From Brenneria goodwinii (GTDB taxonomy: Bacteria; Pseudomonadota; Gammaproteobacteria; Enterobacterales; Enterobacteriaceae), in contig NZ_CP014137.1 of the NCBI RefSeq assembly GCF_002291445.1, forward strand, positions 682,001 to 746,000: a stretch of DNA of 64,000 nt. The letters run 5' to 3'. The number at the start of each line of letters is the position of its first letter. Within the stretch, counting starts at the first letter, position 1. The notes under the pieces are model-generated. The model was not told where the DNA came from, did not search any database, and worked only from the letters and a program-made list of their open reading frames with translations. This document shows positions 32,663 through 42,109 of the stretch, one piece after another. The position numbers were made by a program, and so were the translations under genes.

Positions 32663-34495
32663 TTGAATAGCGAACTTCTCTGGGTTCTATCCCTGTTGCT
32701 GATCGCCATTGTGTTGTTTACCACCAATAAATTACGCATGGATGTTGTTGCGCTGTTGGTCATTATTGCCTTTGTTCTGAGCGGAACATTGACGCTATCC
32801 GAGGCATTGGTAGGTTTTAGCGATCCCAACGTTATTCTGATTGCCGCCTTGTTTGTGATAGGAGAAGGCCTGGTTCGTACCGGCGTGGCTTATCAGGTTG
32901 GCGACTGGCTGGTACGCGCCGCCGGTAAGAGTGAGCTAAAAATGTTGGTGCTGCTGATGGTCACGGTTACGCTGCTAGGCGCATTTATGAGCTCGACCGG
33001 TGTGGTGGCGATCTTTATTCCCGTGGTGCTTAGCGTTTCGGCCCGCATGAAGACATCCCCGGCGCGGTTGCTGATGCCGCTGAGCTTTGCCGGGCTGATC
33101 AGCGGGATGATGACGTTGGTGGCCACCCCGCCCAACATGGTGGTAAACAGCGAGCTGATGCGGGAAGGTATCGCCGGGTTCGGATTCTTCAGTGTGACGC
33201 CAATCGGCATCGTGGTGCTGTTGATCGGTGTCGCATACATGACGGTAGCTCGATATTTGCTCAGTGATGCCACGACGGAAGCGACAAAAGATATCTGGAA
33301 AAGAAAAACGTTCCGCGATCTGATCCGCGATTACAAACTAACGGGCAGGGCGCGGCGTTTGGCGATCCGTCCGGGTTCTCCTTTTATTGGCCACCGGCTT
33401 GACGATCTGCGGTTACGTCAACGTTACGGCGCGAATATCGTCGGCATTGAACGTTGGCGTAAATTTCGGCGCGTCATGGTCAGCGTGGCGGGGAATACCG
33501 AACTGCGGCTGAATGATGTGTTGCTGATTGATATGTCCACCTCCGACGTCGATTTGCGTGAATTCTGCACGTCGCAGCGGCTGGAGCCGATGGTGCTGCG
33601 CGGCGAGTATTTCTCCGAACAGTCGCGCGATGTGGGGATGGCGGAAGTCTCTTTAATCCCCGATTCTGAGCTGTTAGGTAAAACCCTTTACGAGGTTGGC
33701 TTTCGCAGCCGCTACGGTTTGAGCGTGGTAGGGATCCGCCGCAATGGTGAAGCCATGGACGGGATCCTGGCTGACGAACAGCTTCAGTTGGGCGATATTT
33801 TGCTGGTCATCGGTGACTGGCGCATGATCCGTCAATTGCATATGCAGAAAAATGACTTTCTGCTGCTTAATCTGCCTGCGGAAGTGGATGACGTGGCGCC
33901 GGCCATCAGTCAGGCGCCGCATGCGTTATTCTGTCTGGCTTTGATGGTCGCCATGATGTTGACGGACGAAATTCCTAACGCCATCGCGGCGCTGATCGCA
34001 TGCTTATTAATGGGGAAATTCCGCTGCATCGATATGGAAAGCGCCTACCGCTCGATTCACTGGCCCAGCATCATCCTGATTGTGGGAATGATGCCCTTCG
34101 CACTGGCGTTGCAGCAAACGGGCGGCGTCTCGCTGATTGTGCGTGGACTGATGGATGTCGCCGGGGACTCAGGGCCTCATGTGATGTTGGTGTGCTTGTT
34201 TATCCTGTGTGCCGTTATCGGCCTGTTTATTTCCAATACTGCGACTGCCGTGTTAATGGCGCCCATTGCCATCGCCGCGGCGAATCAGATGGACGTTTCT
34301 CCTTATCCTTTTGCCATGATCATTGCGATTGCGGCTTCCGCTGCATTTATGACCCCGGTTTCCTCACCGGTGAATACGCTGGTGCTGGCGCCGGGGGGGT
34401 ATAAGTTCGGTGATTTTTTACGTATCGGCGTACCATTCACCGTGCTGGTTATGTTCGTCAGCGTAATGATGGTTCCGTGGCTTTACCCTTTCTGA
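32663..34495 (+). CDS. yfbS: SLC13/DASS-family transporter YfbS
   Basis: Inner-membrane transporter with two RCK_C (TrkA_C) domains inserted in the middle; the substrate is unknown. 610 residues, as in E. coli. The N-terminal membrane half (to about residue 200) has LVATPPNMVVNSELMREG, the family's ion-binding hairpin region. The soluble insert, with two RCK_C-like copies, spans about residues 215-390 (RRLAIRPGSPFIG; LIPDSELLGKTLYEVGF). The C-terminal half repeats the membrane domain with SNTATAVLMAPIAIA. The start is a TTG at 32663 with AGGGG 7 nt upstream, aligned with E. coli. Confidence 0.94.
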   Translation: MNSELLWVLSLLLIAIVLFTTNKLRMDVVALLVIIAFVLSGTLTLSEALVGFSDPNVILIAALFVIGEGLVRTGVAYQVGDWLVRAAGKSELKMLVLLMVTVTLLGAFMSSTGVVAIFIPVVLSVSARMKTSPARLLMPLSFAGLISGMMTLVATPPNMVVNSELMREGIAGFGFFSVTPIGIVVLLIGVAYMTVARYLLSDATTEATKDIWKRKTFRDLIRDYKLTGRARRLAIRPGSPFIGHRLDDLRLRQRYGANIVGIERWRKFRRVMVSVAGNTELRLNDVLLIDMSTSDVDLREFCTSQRLEPMVLRGEYFSEQSRDVGMAEVSLIPDSELLGKTLYEVGFRSRYGLSVVGIRRNGEAMDGILADEQLQLGDILLVIGDWRMIRQLHMQKNDFLLLNLPAEVDDVAPAISQAPHALFCLALMVAMMLTDEIPNAIAALIACLLMGKFRCIDMESAYRSIHWPSIILIVGMMPFALALQQTGGVSLIVRGLMDVAGDSGPHVMLVCLFILCAVIGLFISNTATAVLMAPIAIAAANQMDVSPYPFAMIIAIAASAAFMTPVSSPVNTLVLAPGGYKFGDFLRIGVPFTVLVMFVSVMMVPWLYPF

Positions 34496-34525
34496 GAAGC
34501 AGGTATCTATCGGCGTTGATACTGA

Positions 34526-35125
34526 TTACAGCGGTGAGTCCTGGCTTATTTCGTCCAGCGATAAACTGAAACTGGGGATGAACACCGTCATAAAGTAGTC
34601 CATCTCCGGGCTTTGGCGCTGTTGTAATGTTTTTTCCAGCCGGGCTTTGGCCAGCGTAAATTCCGTGTTGCCCGCTGACAGCTCTTCCAGACATTTCAAA
34701 TAGGCGCACAGCGCATCGGCTTGCTTAACGATGGCCCGTTCATCTTCGCTCATATGCTGTTCGTCCAGCAATGATTGATAGTCCTGCCGTAGCTCCGCCG
34801 GCAGCATATCGATCAGTTTCTGTCGGGCAATCTTTTCGATCTTCTTATATTCGTGGGCGATCTGCGCATTGTAATATTTGATGGGCGTTGGCATATCGCC
34901 TGTCAGCACCTCGCTGGCATCGTGATACATCGCCAGTAAAGCGATACGTTCGGCATTGAGGTTGCCATTGAATTTACGGTTTTTTATCACTGCCAGCGCG
35001 TGGGCGACAAAGGCAACCTGCAGGCTGTGCTCTGATACATTTTCCGTGCGGACGTTACGCATCAGCGGCCAACGGCTGATGAGTTTCAGACGGGATAAAT
35101 GGGCAAAAAAGTGACTCTGATTCAT
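34526..35125 (-). CDS. yfbR: 5'-deoxynucleotidase YfbR
   Basis: Cytosolic HD-domain phosphohydrolase that removes phosphate from deoxyribonucleoside 5'-monophosphates, with a role in dCMP/dUMP metabolism in E. coli. 199 residues. Metal ligands are His33 (SEHSLQVAF), His68 and Asp69 (MYHDASEVLTGD). Glu72 and the following PTPIKYYN segment complete the active site. It lies downstream of alaA on the same strand, as in E. coli, and is convergent with yfbS across only 30 bp with no evident terminator. Confidence 0.96.
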   Translation of the reverse strand: MNQSHFFAHLSRLKLISRWPLMRNVRTENVSEHSLQVAFVAHALAVIKNRKFNGNLNAERIALLAMYHDASEVLTGDMPTPIKYYNAQIAHEYKKIEKIARQKLIDMLPAELRQDYQSLLDEQHMSEDERAIVKQADALCAYLKCLEELSAGNTEFTLAKARLEKTLQQRQSPEMDYFMTVFIPSFSLSLDEISQDSPL

Positions 35126-35195
35126 AACTATCTCTCAGACAACAGCACAATGGGGATCTATTGTGGGCACTTGGCGGGGATTATGCAAACCCGCA

Positions 35196-35223
35196 GCGTC
35201 GGCGTAATAATCGCTACCGACGC
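35196..35223 (-). other. Hairpin between alaA and yfbR
   Basis: GCGTCGG (35196-35202) and CCGACGC (35217-35223) with a 14-nt loop, just past the alaA stop. On the minus strand it is followed by TGCGGGTTTGC, which is too poor in T for confident termination. Confidence 0.35.
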
Positions 35224-35235
35224 CGGGGAAACGCG

Positions 35236-36450
35236 TTATTGGCGGTAGTGCTCCAGGAAGCGGCCCAGTTTTTGCACCGCCAGATCAAGTTCGTCAACAC
35301 GGGGCAGGGTGACGATGCGGACATGGTCCGGATAAGGCCAGTTAAATGCCGTTCCCTGAACCAACAGGACTTTTTCCTGCAAAAGAAGATCCAACACTAA
35401 CTTCTGATCGTCATGAATATTAAAATGCTTGGCATCGATGCGCGGAAACATATAAAGCGCGCCTTGCGGTTTAACGCAGGATACGCCGGGGATCTGGTTA
35501 ATTAACTCCCAGGCCCGGTTACGTTGTTCATATAACCGTCCGCCCGGTTGAATGAATTCGCTGATGCTCTGATAACCGCCAATGGCGGTCTGAATGGCAT
35601 GCTGCATCGGCACGTTGGCGCACAGGCGCATGGATGCCAGCATTTCCAACCCTTCGATATATCCTTTGGCGTGTTTTTTCGGACCGTTCAGCACCATCCA
35701 TCCCTGACGGAAACCCGCCACACGATAGGTTTTTGATAAACCGTTAAACGTGACGGTCAATAAATCCGGCGCCAGTGCGGCAATCGAATGGTGCTGGGCA
35801 TCGTCGTACAGAATTTTGTCATAGATTTCATCGGCGAAGATAATCAGATTATGTTCGCGGGCGATCGCCACGATTTCCATCAGCAGCTCTTTGCTATATA
35901 CCGCCCCCGTAGGATTGTTGGGATTGATAATGACAATGCCGCGAGTGTGTGGCGTGATTTTTTTACGGATGTCATCCAGATCGGGAAACCAGTCAGATGC
36001 TTCGTCACAGAGATAATGTACGGCGTTACCGTTGGATAACGATACCGCAGCGGTCCACAGGGGATAGTCTGGCGCCGGAACCAGCATCTCGTCATCCGCA
36101 TTCAGCAATGCCTGCATGGATTGCACTATTAGTTCAGAGACCCCGTTGCCGATATAGACATCCTCGACCGTCATATCACGCATATCTCTGGCCTGATAGT
36201 GCTGTACGATGGCTTTACGCGCGGAGTAAAGACCTTTGGAATCACAGTAACCCTGCGCCGTCGGTAGGTTGCGGATAACATCAACCAGAATTTCATCGGG
36301 AGCGTCAAAACCGAAAGGTGCTGGATTGCCAATGTTCAGCTTAAGGACTTTATTGCCTTCTTCTTCAAGACGTTTGGCTTCCTTGAGAACCGGACCACGG
36401 ATGTCATAGCAAACGTTCTCCAGCTTCTTGGATTTTTCAATCGGGGACAT
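35236..36450 (-). CDS. alaA: Alanine transaminase AlaA
   Basis: PLP-dependent aminotransferase making alanine from pyruvate and glutamate; cytosolic, fold-type I. 404 residues from the ATG at 36450 (MSPIEKSKKLENVCYDIRG), which matches E. coli; the frame extends to 36501 but the extra 17 residues are unrelated. The PLP Lys lies in NGLSKTYRVAG, and NPNNPTGAVYSKE and FADEIYDKILYDD are the other cofactor segments. The divergent lrhA lies about 500 bp away; yfbR follows on the same strand. Confidence 0.96.
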   Translation of the reverse strand: MSPIEKSKKLENVCYDIRGPVLKEAKRLEEEGNKVLKLNIGNPAPFGFDAPDEILVDVIRNLPTAQGYCDSKGLYSARKAIVQHYQARDMRDMTVEDVYIGNGVSELIVQSMQALLNADDEMLVPAPDYPLWTAAVSLSNGNAVHYLCDEASDWFPDLDDIRKKITPHTRGIVIINPNNPTGAVYSKELLMEIVAIAREHNLIIFADEIYDKILYDDAQHHSIAALAPDLLTVTFNGLSKTYRVAGFRQGWMVLNGPKKHAKGYIEGLEMLASMRLCANVPMQHAIQTAIGGYQSISEFIQPGGRLYEQRNRAWELINQIPGVSCVKPQGALYMFPRIDAKHFNIHDDQKLVLDLLLQEKVLLVQGTAFNWPYPDHVRIVTLPRVDELDLAVQKLGRFLEHYRQ

Positions 36451-36620
36451 ATATATCACAAACCTTTTGCAGGAAAAGCGTATTCCCATGTGGAATAGCA
36501 TAACCTGCTCAATGTACTCCTCCCGTAGTACCTTTTGAAGAATGATTATCGCTTTTCCTGCAAATTATTTTGCTTATACACTATATGGTTGTGTACTAGT
36601 CCATGGGTGCGATACTGTAG

Positions 36621-36686
36621 GGAGGTGATTGTTTTTTGTCGAAAGAGAAGGGTTGCGTGATGAAAATATCACGCCTGATTATTTAA
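36621..36686 (+). other. Perfect ribosome-binding match with short frame, lrhA leader site 1
   Basis: GGAGGTGAT (36621-36629) is complementary over nine bases to the 16S rRNA 3' end. A TTG at 36636, 10 nt after GGAGG, opens a 16-codon frame ending at 36686 (MSKEKGCVMKISRLII). An internal ATG at 36660 has its own AAGGG. A translated leader peptide is possible but unproven. Confidence 0.35.
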
Positions 36687-36749
36687 AAAATGGTGATCAT
36701 TTATTTTACTGAATGAAAAAAGAAAAGTGATTTTATCAGATTGAGAATT

Positions 36750-36809
36750 TAAGGAGGTGAAGCATTTAATACAATGACAGCTCATCAATTGAAAAGGCGA
36801 TTGTGGTAA
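36750..36809 (+). other. Perfect ribosome-binding match with short frame, lrhA leader site 2
   Basis: TAAGGAGGTGA (36750-36760) is complementary over eleven bases to the 16S rRNA 3' end, which is unusually long. The first ATG (36774) is 16 nt after GGAGG, too far for normal initiation, and opens MTAHQLKRRLW, stopping at 36809. It may act as a ribosome standby or binding site, or in leader regulation. Confidence 0.35.
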
Positions 36810-36945
36810 CGAAATATAAGTATTTTTTTGCCCTTATGGTGCGTCTGCGATAGTGTCTTTAAAGTGTATGGGTTGTTACCATTACATGTAATAAAACACC
36901 AGGAATGTTTTTGTTAAAAATTAAAATAGATAAGTGATGAATCGT

Positions 36946-37857
36946 ATGACCAACGCAAATCGACCAGTAATTAATCTCGATCTTGATCTATTGAGAACGT
37001 TTGTCGCTGTTGCAGATTTGAACACTTTTGCAGCCGCTGCTGTTGCTGTACGTCGTACCCAATCGGCTGTCAGTCAACAAATGCAACGTTTAGAGCAACT
37101 CATTGGAAAGGAGCTGTTTGCCCGTCACGGGCGCAACAAGCTGTTGACCGAACATGGTATCCAGTTTCTTGGATATGCGAGAAAAATATTACAGTTTAAT
37201 GACGAAGCATGTACTTCATTAATGTTCAGTGATATTCAGGGCGCGCTTACCATCGGCGCTTCTGATGATACTGTTGATGCCATTCTTCCTTATATTTTAC
37301 ACCGGGTAACATCTGTTTTTCCTAAATTATCAATAGACATTAACGTGAAGCGAAGCGCGGAAATGTTGGAGATGCTACATCAAGGGAAAATTGATCTGGT
37401 GATCACCACGATGAACAGTAAGGTATATCCCCATGTTTTATTACGGACCTCTCCAACGCTATGGTATTGCGCTGCTGATTATCAATTCAGACCAGAGGAT
37501 CCGGTTTCGCTTGTTGTAATGGATGACCCTAGCCCTTTTCGAACATCGGCGCTGGAGTCTCTGGATGCGATGGGGATCCCCTGGCGAATTGCCTACGTGG
37601 CGTCAACGTTATCAGCCGTCCGTGCCGCTGTTAAGGCGGGCCTGGGCGTGACGGTTCGTTCGGCCGAGATGATGAGCCCGGGCTTAAGAGTGCTGGGTGA
37701 GGAGGATGGCTTTCCCAGACTGCCGGACACTCACTATTACCTGTGTAAGAATCCGCATCATGAAAATGAGCTGTCAACGGCGATTTTTGATGTGATTGGT
37801 TCCGGCAGTAAATATCGTGAGCCGGTAATCGATGCCCCATTGAAGGATATTATATAG
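36946..37857 (+). CDS. lrhA: LysR-type regulator LrhA (HexA/PecT homologue)
   Basis: DNA-binding regulator. In E. coli LrhA represses flhDC and other motility genes; the Pectobacterium and Dickeya homologues HexA and PecT repress exoenzymes and motility. About 303 residues. The winged helix-turn-helix is within residues 14-75 (LDLDLLRTFVAVADLNTFAA, RRTQSAVSQQMQRLEQLIGK) and the effector domain follows. ATG 36946 (MTNANRPVI) aligns best with E. coli MISANRPII; ATG 36937 and GTG 36934 are in frame and cannot be excluded. The C-terminus diverges from E. coli after about residue 285. Confidence 0.93.
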   Translation: MTNANRPVINLDLDLLRTFVAVADLNTFAAAAVAVRRTQSAVSQQMQRLEQLIGKELFARHGRNKLLTEHGIQFLGYARKILQFNDEACTSLMFSDIQGALTIGASDDTVDAILPYILHRVTSVFPKLSIDINVKRSAEMLEMLHQGKIDLVITTMNSKVYPHVLLRTSPTLWYCAADYQFRPEDPVSLVVMDDPSPFRTSALESLDAMGIPWRIAYVASTLSAVRAAVKAGLGVTVRSAEMMSPGLRVLGEEDGFPRLPDTHYYLCKNPHHENELSTAIFDVIGSGSKYREPVIDAPLKDII

Positions 37858-38528
37858 AAGGACGTTATATAATGGTGTAACGGTCAGACATTGTTCGGGG
37901 CGAAAGGACTCGCCCGAATAATGGCCGTGGCGCACTAATGGCATTGTCGTCGATAAAACGCCTCCAGATAACCCATCTACACCTTCTCTCCCATCACGCC
38001 TATCCGTAGAAGAGTGAGGAATGTCACATACCTAGCGCATCATTATTTATAAAACGCCGGTTCTTTTTTTTAAACCATTGTTGCAAAAAAAATTACTGCC
38101 GCATGTTTTTTCTACCTTCAATTTTTTTACTAACTAAATTCCCAAAAATGTGTTCTGAGTCAAAAAATGCCCCTAATAACACTATGGGCGAACAGGAATC
38201 CATTTTGAAAATGGTATAGTGGTGGGGTGAAGCTGAGTTGAAGATGATTCCAATTTGTTAACGAACAACAAACATTGACTCGATTTAGCTGAAAACGAGA
38301 ATGTGAGTGTTAACAAAACTGTGTGCATGTAAACTGATATACTGTTACCTTTAGTAAGGTTGAAAAAAGGTTACAGAATTAGGGGTTCGACCATATCAAA
38401 TGCCTGTTGACCTGACACGTTTCCGTGCGTTTTGTGTGGTCTTTTATCCTTCCTTTTAATCGATGTGGTGCTTAGCTGCCGAAAAAGAGCAGATGTTACT
38501 GGCCACTTTTGATGAGTAAGCAACGAGT
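37858..38528 (+). other. lrhA-nuoA intergenic region with nuo promoter
   Basis: About 670 bp without a credible gene. A hairpin TTCGGGGCGA/TCGCCCGAA (37894-37918) follows lrhA but has no T run. TTGACT (38275-38280), 16 bp and GAGAAT (38297-38302) is one possible nuo promoter. E. coli nuo has a similarly long control region with ArcA, NarL, FNR and IHF input; no consensus FNR box was seen here. Confidence 0.4.
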
Positions 38529-38969
38529 ATGTCAACAACTACAGAAGTCCTCGCCCATCATTGGGCATTTGCGCTATTCCTGATTATTGCCGTGGGCCTG
38601 TGCGGCTTCATGCTGACAGGCGGTTTTTTACTTGGCGGCAGAGCAAGGGCCAGGGCCAAAAACGTACCTTATGAATCAGGGATTGATGCGGTAGGCTCAG
38701 CGCGTATGCGCCTGTCCGCCAAATTTTATCTGGTCGCCATGTTTTTCGTTATCTTCGATGTTGAAGCCTTATATCTCTATGCCTGGGCCGTCTCTATTAG
38801 AGAAAGCGGCTGGATTGGCTTTATCGAAGCAACCATTTTCATTTTGGTGTTGCTGGCTGGTTTGATCTACCTGGTTCGGATTGGGGCGCTGGATTGGATC
38901 CCCGCGCGTTCCAAGAGACAGGTCGTTAAATCAGACATCATAAACATTACCAACAATCATCAGCAGTAA
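38529..38969 (+). CDS. nuoA: NADH-quinone oxidoreductase subunit A
   Basis: Membrane subunit at the junction between the arms of complex I. 146 residues with three hydrophobic segments. The conserved loop YESGIDAVGSARMRLSAKFY and the following FVIFDVEALYLYAWA are diagnostic. It begins the nuo operon, whose thirteen genes run in the E. coli order with the nuoC-nuoD fusion. The C-terminal tail (PARSKRQVVKSDIINITNNH) is polar and variable. Confidence 0.97.
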   Translation: MSTTTEVLAHHWAFALFLIIAVGLCGFMLTGGFLLGGRARARAKNVPYESGIDAVGSARMRLSAKFYLVAMFFVIFDVEALYLYAWAVSIRESGWIGFIEATIFILVLLAGLIYLVRIGALDWIPARSKRQVVKSDIINITNNHQQ

Positions 38970-38985
38970 CAGCGAGGCATTTAAG

Positions 38986-39660
38986 ATGGACTATACGCTC
39001 ACCCGCATAGAGCCGGACGGTGAGAATGACCGTTATCCCCTGCAACGGCAGGAGATCGTTTCCGACCCTCTGGAGCAACATGTTCACCGCAGTGTCTATA
39101 TGGGCAAGCTGGAGCATGCTCTTCATGATACGGTGAACTGGGGTCGTAAAAACTCTCTTTGGCCTTATAACTTCGGCCTTTCCTGTTGCTATGTTGAAAT
39201 GGTGACATCGTTTACCGCTGTACATGACGTTGCCCGTTTCGGTTCTGAAGTATTGCGCGCGTCGCCGCGTCAGGCCGACTTTATGGTCGTGGCGGGAACC
39301 TGCTTCACCAAAATGGCGCCGGTTATCCAACGTTTGTACGAGCAGATGCTCGAGCCCAAGTGGGTTATCTCCATGGGCGCCTGTGCGAACTCCGGCGGTA
39401 TGTACGATATCTATTCTGTTGTACAGGGCGTCGATAAATTCCTGCCTGTTGACGTTTATATCCCTGGTTGTCCGCCGCGTCCCGAAGCCTATATACAAGC
39501 GCTGTTGCTGCTGAAAGAATCAATTGGTAAAGAGCGTCGCCCTCTGTCATGGGTTGTAGGGGAACAAGGCGTTTATCGTGCCAATATGCAGTCTGAAAAA
39601 GAACGTAAACGCGGTGAGCGTATCGCAGTGACCAACCTGCGTTCGCCCGACGAGATTTGA
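38986..39660 (+). CDS. nuoB: NADH-quinone oxidoreductase subunit B
   Basis: Carries iron-sulfur cluster N2, the last electron carrier before ubiquinone. 224 residues. The four ligands are Cys67 and Cys68 (GLSCCYVEM), Cys133 (GACANSGG) and Cys162 (PGCPPRPEA). The tandem Cys pair is invariant in complex I. It starts 16 bp after nuoA and is followed by a 98-bp gap before nuoC that shows no strong terminator. Confidence 0.98.
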   Translation: MDYTLTRIEPDGENDRYPLQRQEIVSDPLEQHVHRSVYMGKLEHALHDTVNWGRKNSLWPYNFGLSCCYVEMVTSFTAVHDVARFGSEVLRASPRQADFMVVAGTCFTKMAPVIQRLYEQMLEPKWVISMGACANSGGMYDIYSVVQGVDKFLPVDVYIPGCPPRPEAYIQALLLLKESIGKERRPLSWVVGEQGVYRANMQSEKERKRGERIAVTNLRSPDEI

Positions 39661-39758
39661 CCTGTAAATGATGAATATGCCGGTCGCGTAATATCACGAT
39701 AATAGTGTGCGGCCACAATCAGATACAGAAATAGCACATTTAATGTGGTGACATATTT

Positions 39759-41558
39759 ATGACAGATTTAACGACGCACGATATCGCTATGCCCGCCTGG
39801 CAAACTCGCGATCACCTTGATGATCCGGTTATTAGCGAACTGTGCAACCGTTTTGGGCCAGAAGCATTTACTGTACAGGCAACGCGCACGGGCCTTCCCG
39901 TCGTGTGGGTTAAACGTGAGCAATTACTGGAAGTCGTCTCCTTCCTGAAAAAACAGCCGAAACCGTATGTGATGCTGTTTGACTTGCATGGTGTGGACGA
40001 GCGCTTGCGTACGCATCGTGAAGGTTTGCCTGCCGCGGATTTCTCCGTTTTTTACCACCTGATTTCCATTGAACGCAACCGCGACATCATGTTGAAAGTG
40101 GCGCTGGTCGAAGGTGATATGCACCTGCCGACCATGACCGGCCTGTTCCCTAATGCCAACTGGTATGAGAGGGAAACCTGGGAAATGTTCGGCATGACGT
40201 TTGACGGACATCCCCATTTAACGCGCATCATGATGCCGCATACCTGGGAAGGTCACCCGTTACGTAAAGACTATCCGGCTCGCGCCACCGAATTCGATCC
40301 TTTCGTGCTGACCAAGCAGAAAGAAGATTTGGAAATGGAGTCGCTGACCTTTAAACCCGAAGCCTGGGGCATGAAGCGCGGCACCGAAAATGAAGACTTC
40401 ATGTTCCTTAACATGGGGCCGAACCACCCATCATCGCACGGCGCTTTTCGTCTGATTTTGCAGTTGGATGGTGAAGAGATCCTCGACTGCGTTCCGGATG
40501 TGGGCTACCACCATCGCGGCGCGGAAAAAATGGGCGAACGCCAGTCTTGGCACAGCTATATCCCTTATACCGACCGTATCGAGTATCTGGGCGGCTGCGT
40601 CAATGAGATGCCGTATGTGCTGGCCGTCGAGAAATTGGCGGGCATAGAGGTGCCGGAACGCGTCAAAACGATTCGCGTCATGCTGTCCGAGCTATTTCGC
40701 ATCAACAGCCACCTGCTTTATATCAGTACGTTTATTCAGGACGTCGGCGCCATGACGCCGGTGTTCTTCGCCTTCACCGATCGCCAGAAAATTTACGATT
40801 TGGTTGAAGCCATTACCGGGTTCCGTATGCATCCGGCGTGGTTCCGTATTGGTGGGGTGGCGCACGATCTGCCGCGCGGTTGGGAACGTCTGCTGCGTGA
40901 GTTCCTCGATTGGATGCCGTCACGTCTGGATACCTATGTTAAAGCCGCCTTGCAGAACACTATCCTGAAAGGCCGTACGCAGGGGGTTGCCGCCTACAAC
41001 GCGAAAGAAGCGCTGGAGTGGGGGGTAACGGGTGCGGGTTTGCGTGCTACCGGTATTGATTTCGACATACGTAAACGTCGTCCGTATTCCGGCTACGAAA
41101 ACTTTGACTTTGAAGTGCCGGTTGGCGACGGCATCAGCGACTGTTACAGCCGCGTAATGTTGAAGGTTGAAGAACTGCGTCAGAGTCTGCGTATTCTGGA
41201 GCAGTGCTTGAAGAACATGCCGGAAGGACCGTTTAAAGCCGATCATCCGTTGACTACGCCGCCGCCAAAAGAGCGTACCCTACAGCATATCGATACCCTG
41301 ATTAACCACTTCCTCCAGGTTTCCTGGGGGCCGGTAATGCCCGCCAACGAATCATTCCAGATGATTGAAGCCACCAAGGGTATCAACAGTTATTACCTGA
41401 CCAGCGATGGCGGCACCATGAGCTACCGTACCCGTATTCGCACGCCGAGTTATGCACATTTGCAGCAGATTCCGTCAGTCATCCGCGGATGTCTGGTATC
41501 CGATCTGATCGTGTACCTCGGCAGTATTGATTTTGTCATGTCTGATGTGGACCGCTAA
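39759..41558 (+). CDS. nuoC: NADH-quinone oxidoreductase fused subunits C and D
   Basis: Peripheral-arm subunits C (about residues 1-190) and D (about 205-599) in one chain, the arrangement found in E. coli and other gammaproteobacteria. 599 residues. The C part includes the 30-kDa subunit signature YERETWEMFGMTFDGHPHLTR. The D part starts around FMFLNMGPNHPSSHGAFR, whose His-loop helps form the quinone site, and ends SDLIVYLGSIDFVMSDVDR. The ATG at 39759 matches E. coli MTDLT; nuoE follows after 2 bp. Confidence 0.98.
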   Translation: MTDLTTHDIAMPAWQTRDHLDDPVISELCNRFGPEAFTVQATRTGLPVVWVKREQLLEVVSFLKKQPKPYVMLFDLHGVDERLRTHREGLPAADFSVFYHLISIERNRDIMLKVALVEGDMHLPTMTGLFPNANWYERETWEMFGMTFDGHPHLTRIMMPHTWEGHPLRKDYPARATEFDPFVLTKQKEDLEMESLTFKPEAWGMKRGTENEDFMFLNMGPNHPSSHGAFRLILQLDGEEILDCVPDVGYHHRGAEKMGERQSWHSYIPYTDRIEYLGGCVNEMPYVLAVEKLAGIEVPERVKTIRVMLSELFRINSHLLYISTFIQDVGAMTPVFFAFTDRQKIYDLVEAITGFRMHPAWFRIGGVAHDLPRGWERLLREFLDWMPSRLDTYVKAALQNTILKGRTQGVAAYNAKEALEWGVTGAGLRATGIDFDIRKRRPYSGYENFDFEVPVGDGISDCYSRVMLKVEELRQSLRILEQCLKNMPEGPFKADHPLTTPPPKERTLQHIDTLINHFLQVSWGPVMPANESFQMIEATKGINSYYLTSDGGTMSYRTRIRTPSYAHLQQIPSVIRGCLVSDLIVYLGSIDFVMSDVDR

Positions 41559-41560
41559 TT

Positions 41561-42109
41561 ATGCACGATCATAACAATACTCCCGATCATATCGACGCCC
41601 TGGGGCAACCAGCCGCCGATTCACTGACGAAAGAAGAGGCTTTTGTGCTGAGCGACGCAGAGCGTGACGCGATTGAGCAGGAAAAACACCACTATGAAGA
41701 TGCTCGCGCCGCGTCGATTGAAGCACTGAAAATCGTGCAGAAGCAGCGCGGCTGGGTACCCGATGGCGCCATCAAAGCCATCGCCGATGTGTTGGGTATT
41801 CCAGACAGCGATGTAGAGGGCGTGGCGACATTTTACAGCCAGATTTTCCGCCAGCCGGTGGGGCGTCATATTGTTCGCTATTGCGATAGCGTAGTTTGTC
41901 ATATCAATGGCTACGAAGGCGTTAAGTCGGCTTTGGAAAGAAAACTCAGCATTAAGCCAGGGCAGACGACGTTCGATGGTCGTTTCACCCTGCTGCCGAC
42001 CTGCTGTCTGGGTAACTGTGACAAAGGTCCGTCAATGATGATTGACGACGATACCTACACCCATGTGGCGCCTGAAGATATCGAATCGTTATTGGAGCAG
42101 TACCAATGA
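41561..42109 (+). CDS. nuoE: NADH-quinone oxidoreductase subunit E
   Basis: Holds the 2Fe-2S cluster N1a in the NADH-dehydrogenase module. 182 residues, about 16 longer than E. coli at the N-terminus (MHDHNNTPDHIDALG). Cluster ligands are Cys108 and Cys113 (YCDSVVCH) and Cys149 and Cys153 (TCCLGNC). The thioredoxin-like fold is preceded by a helical bundle. The stop overlaps the nuoF ATG (ATGA). Confidence 0.97.
   Translation: MHDHNNTPDHIDALGQPAADSLTKEEAFVLSDAERDAIEQEKHHYEDARAASIEALKIVQKQRGWVPDGAIKAIADVLGIPDSDVEGVATFYSQIFRQPVGRHIVRYCDSVVCHINGYEGVKSALERKLSIKPGQTTFDGRFTLLPTCCLGNCDKGPSMMIDDDTYTHVAPEDIESLLEQYQ

Larger units (their letters stand above)
36451..36945 (+). other. alaA-lrhA intergenic region and probable lrhA leader
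   Basis: About 495 bp, AT-rich. It holds two long anti-Shine-Dalgarno matches (listed separately) and short frames but no long gene. E. coli lrhA also has a long untranslated leader, and the Dickeya and Photorhabdus homologues (pecT, hexA) are known targets of the small RNA ArcZ, so post-transcriptional control here is plausible. Confidence 0.5.
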
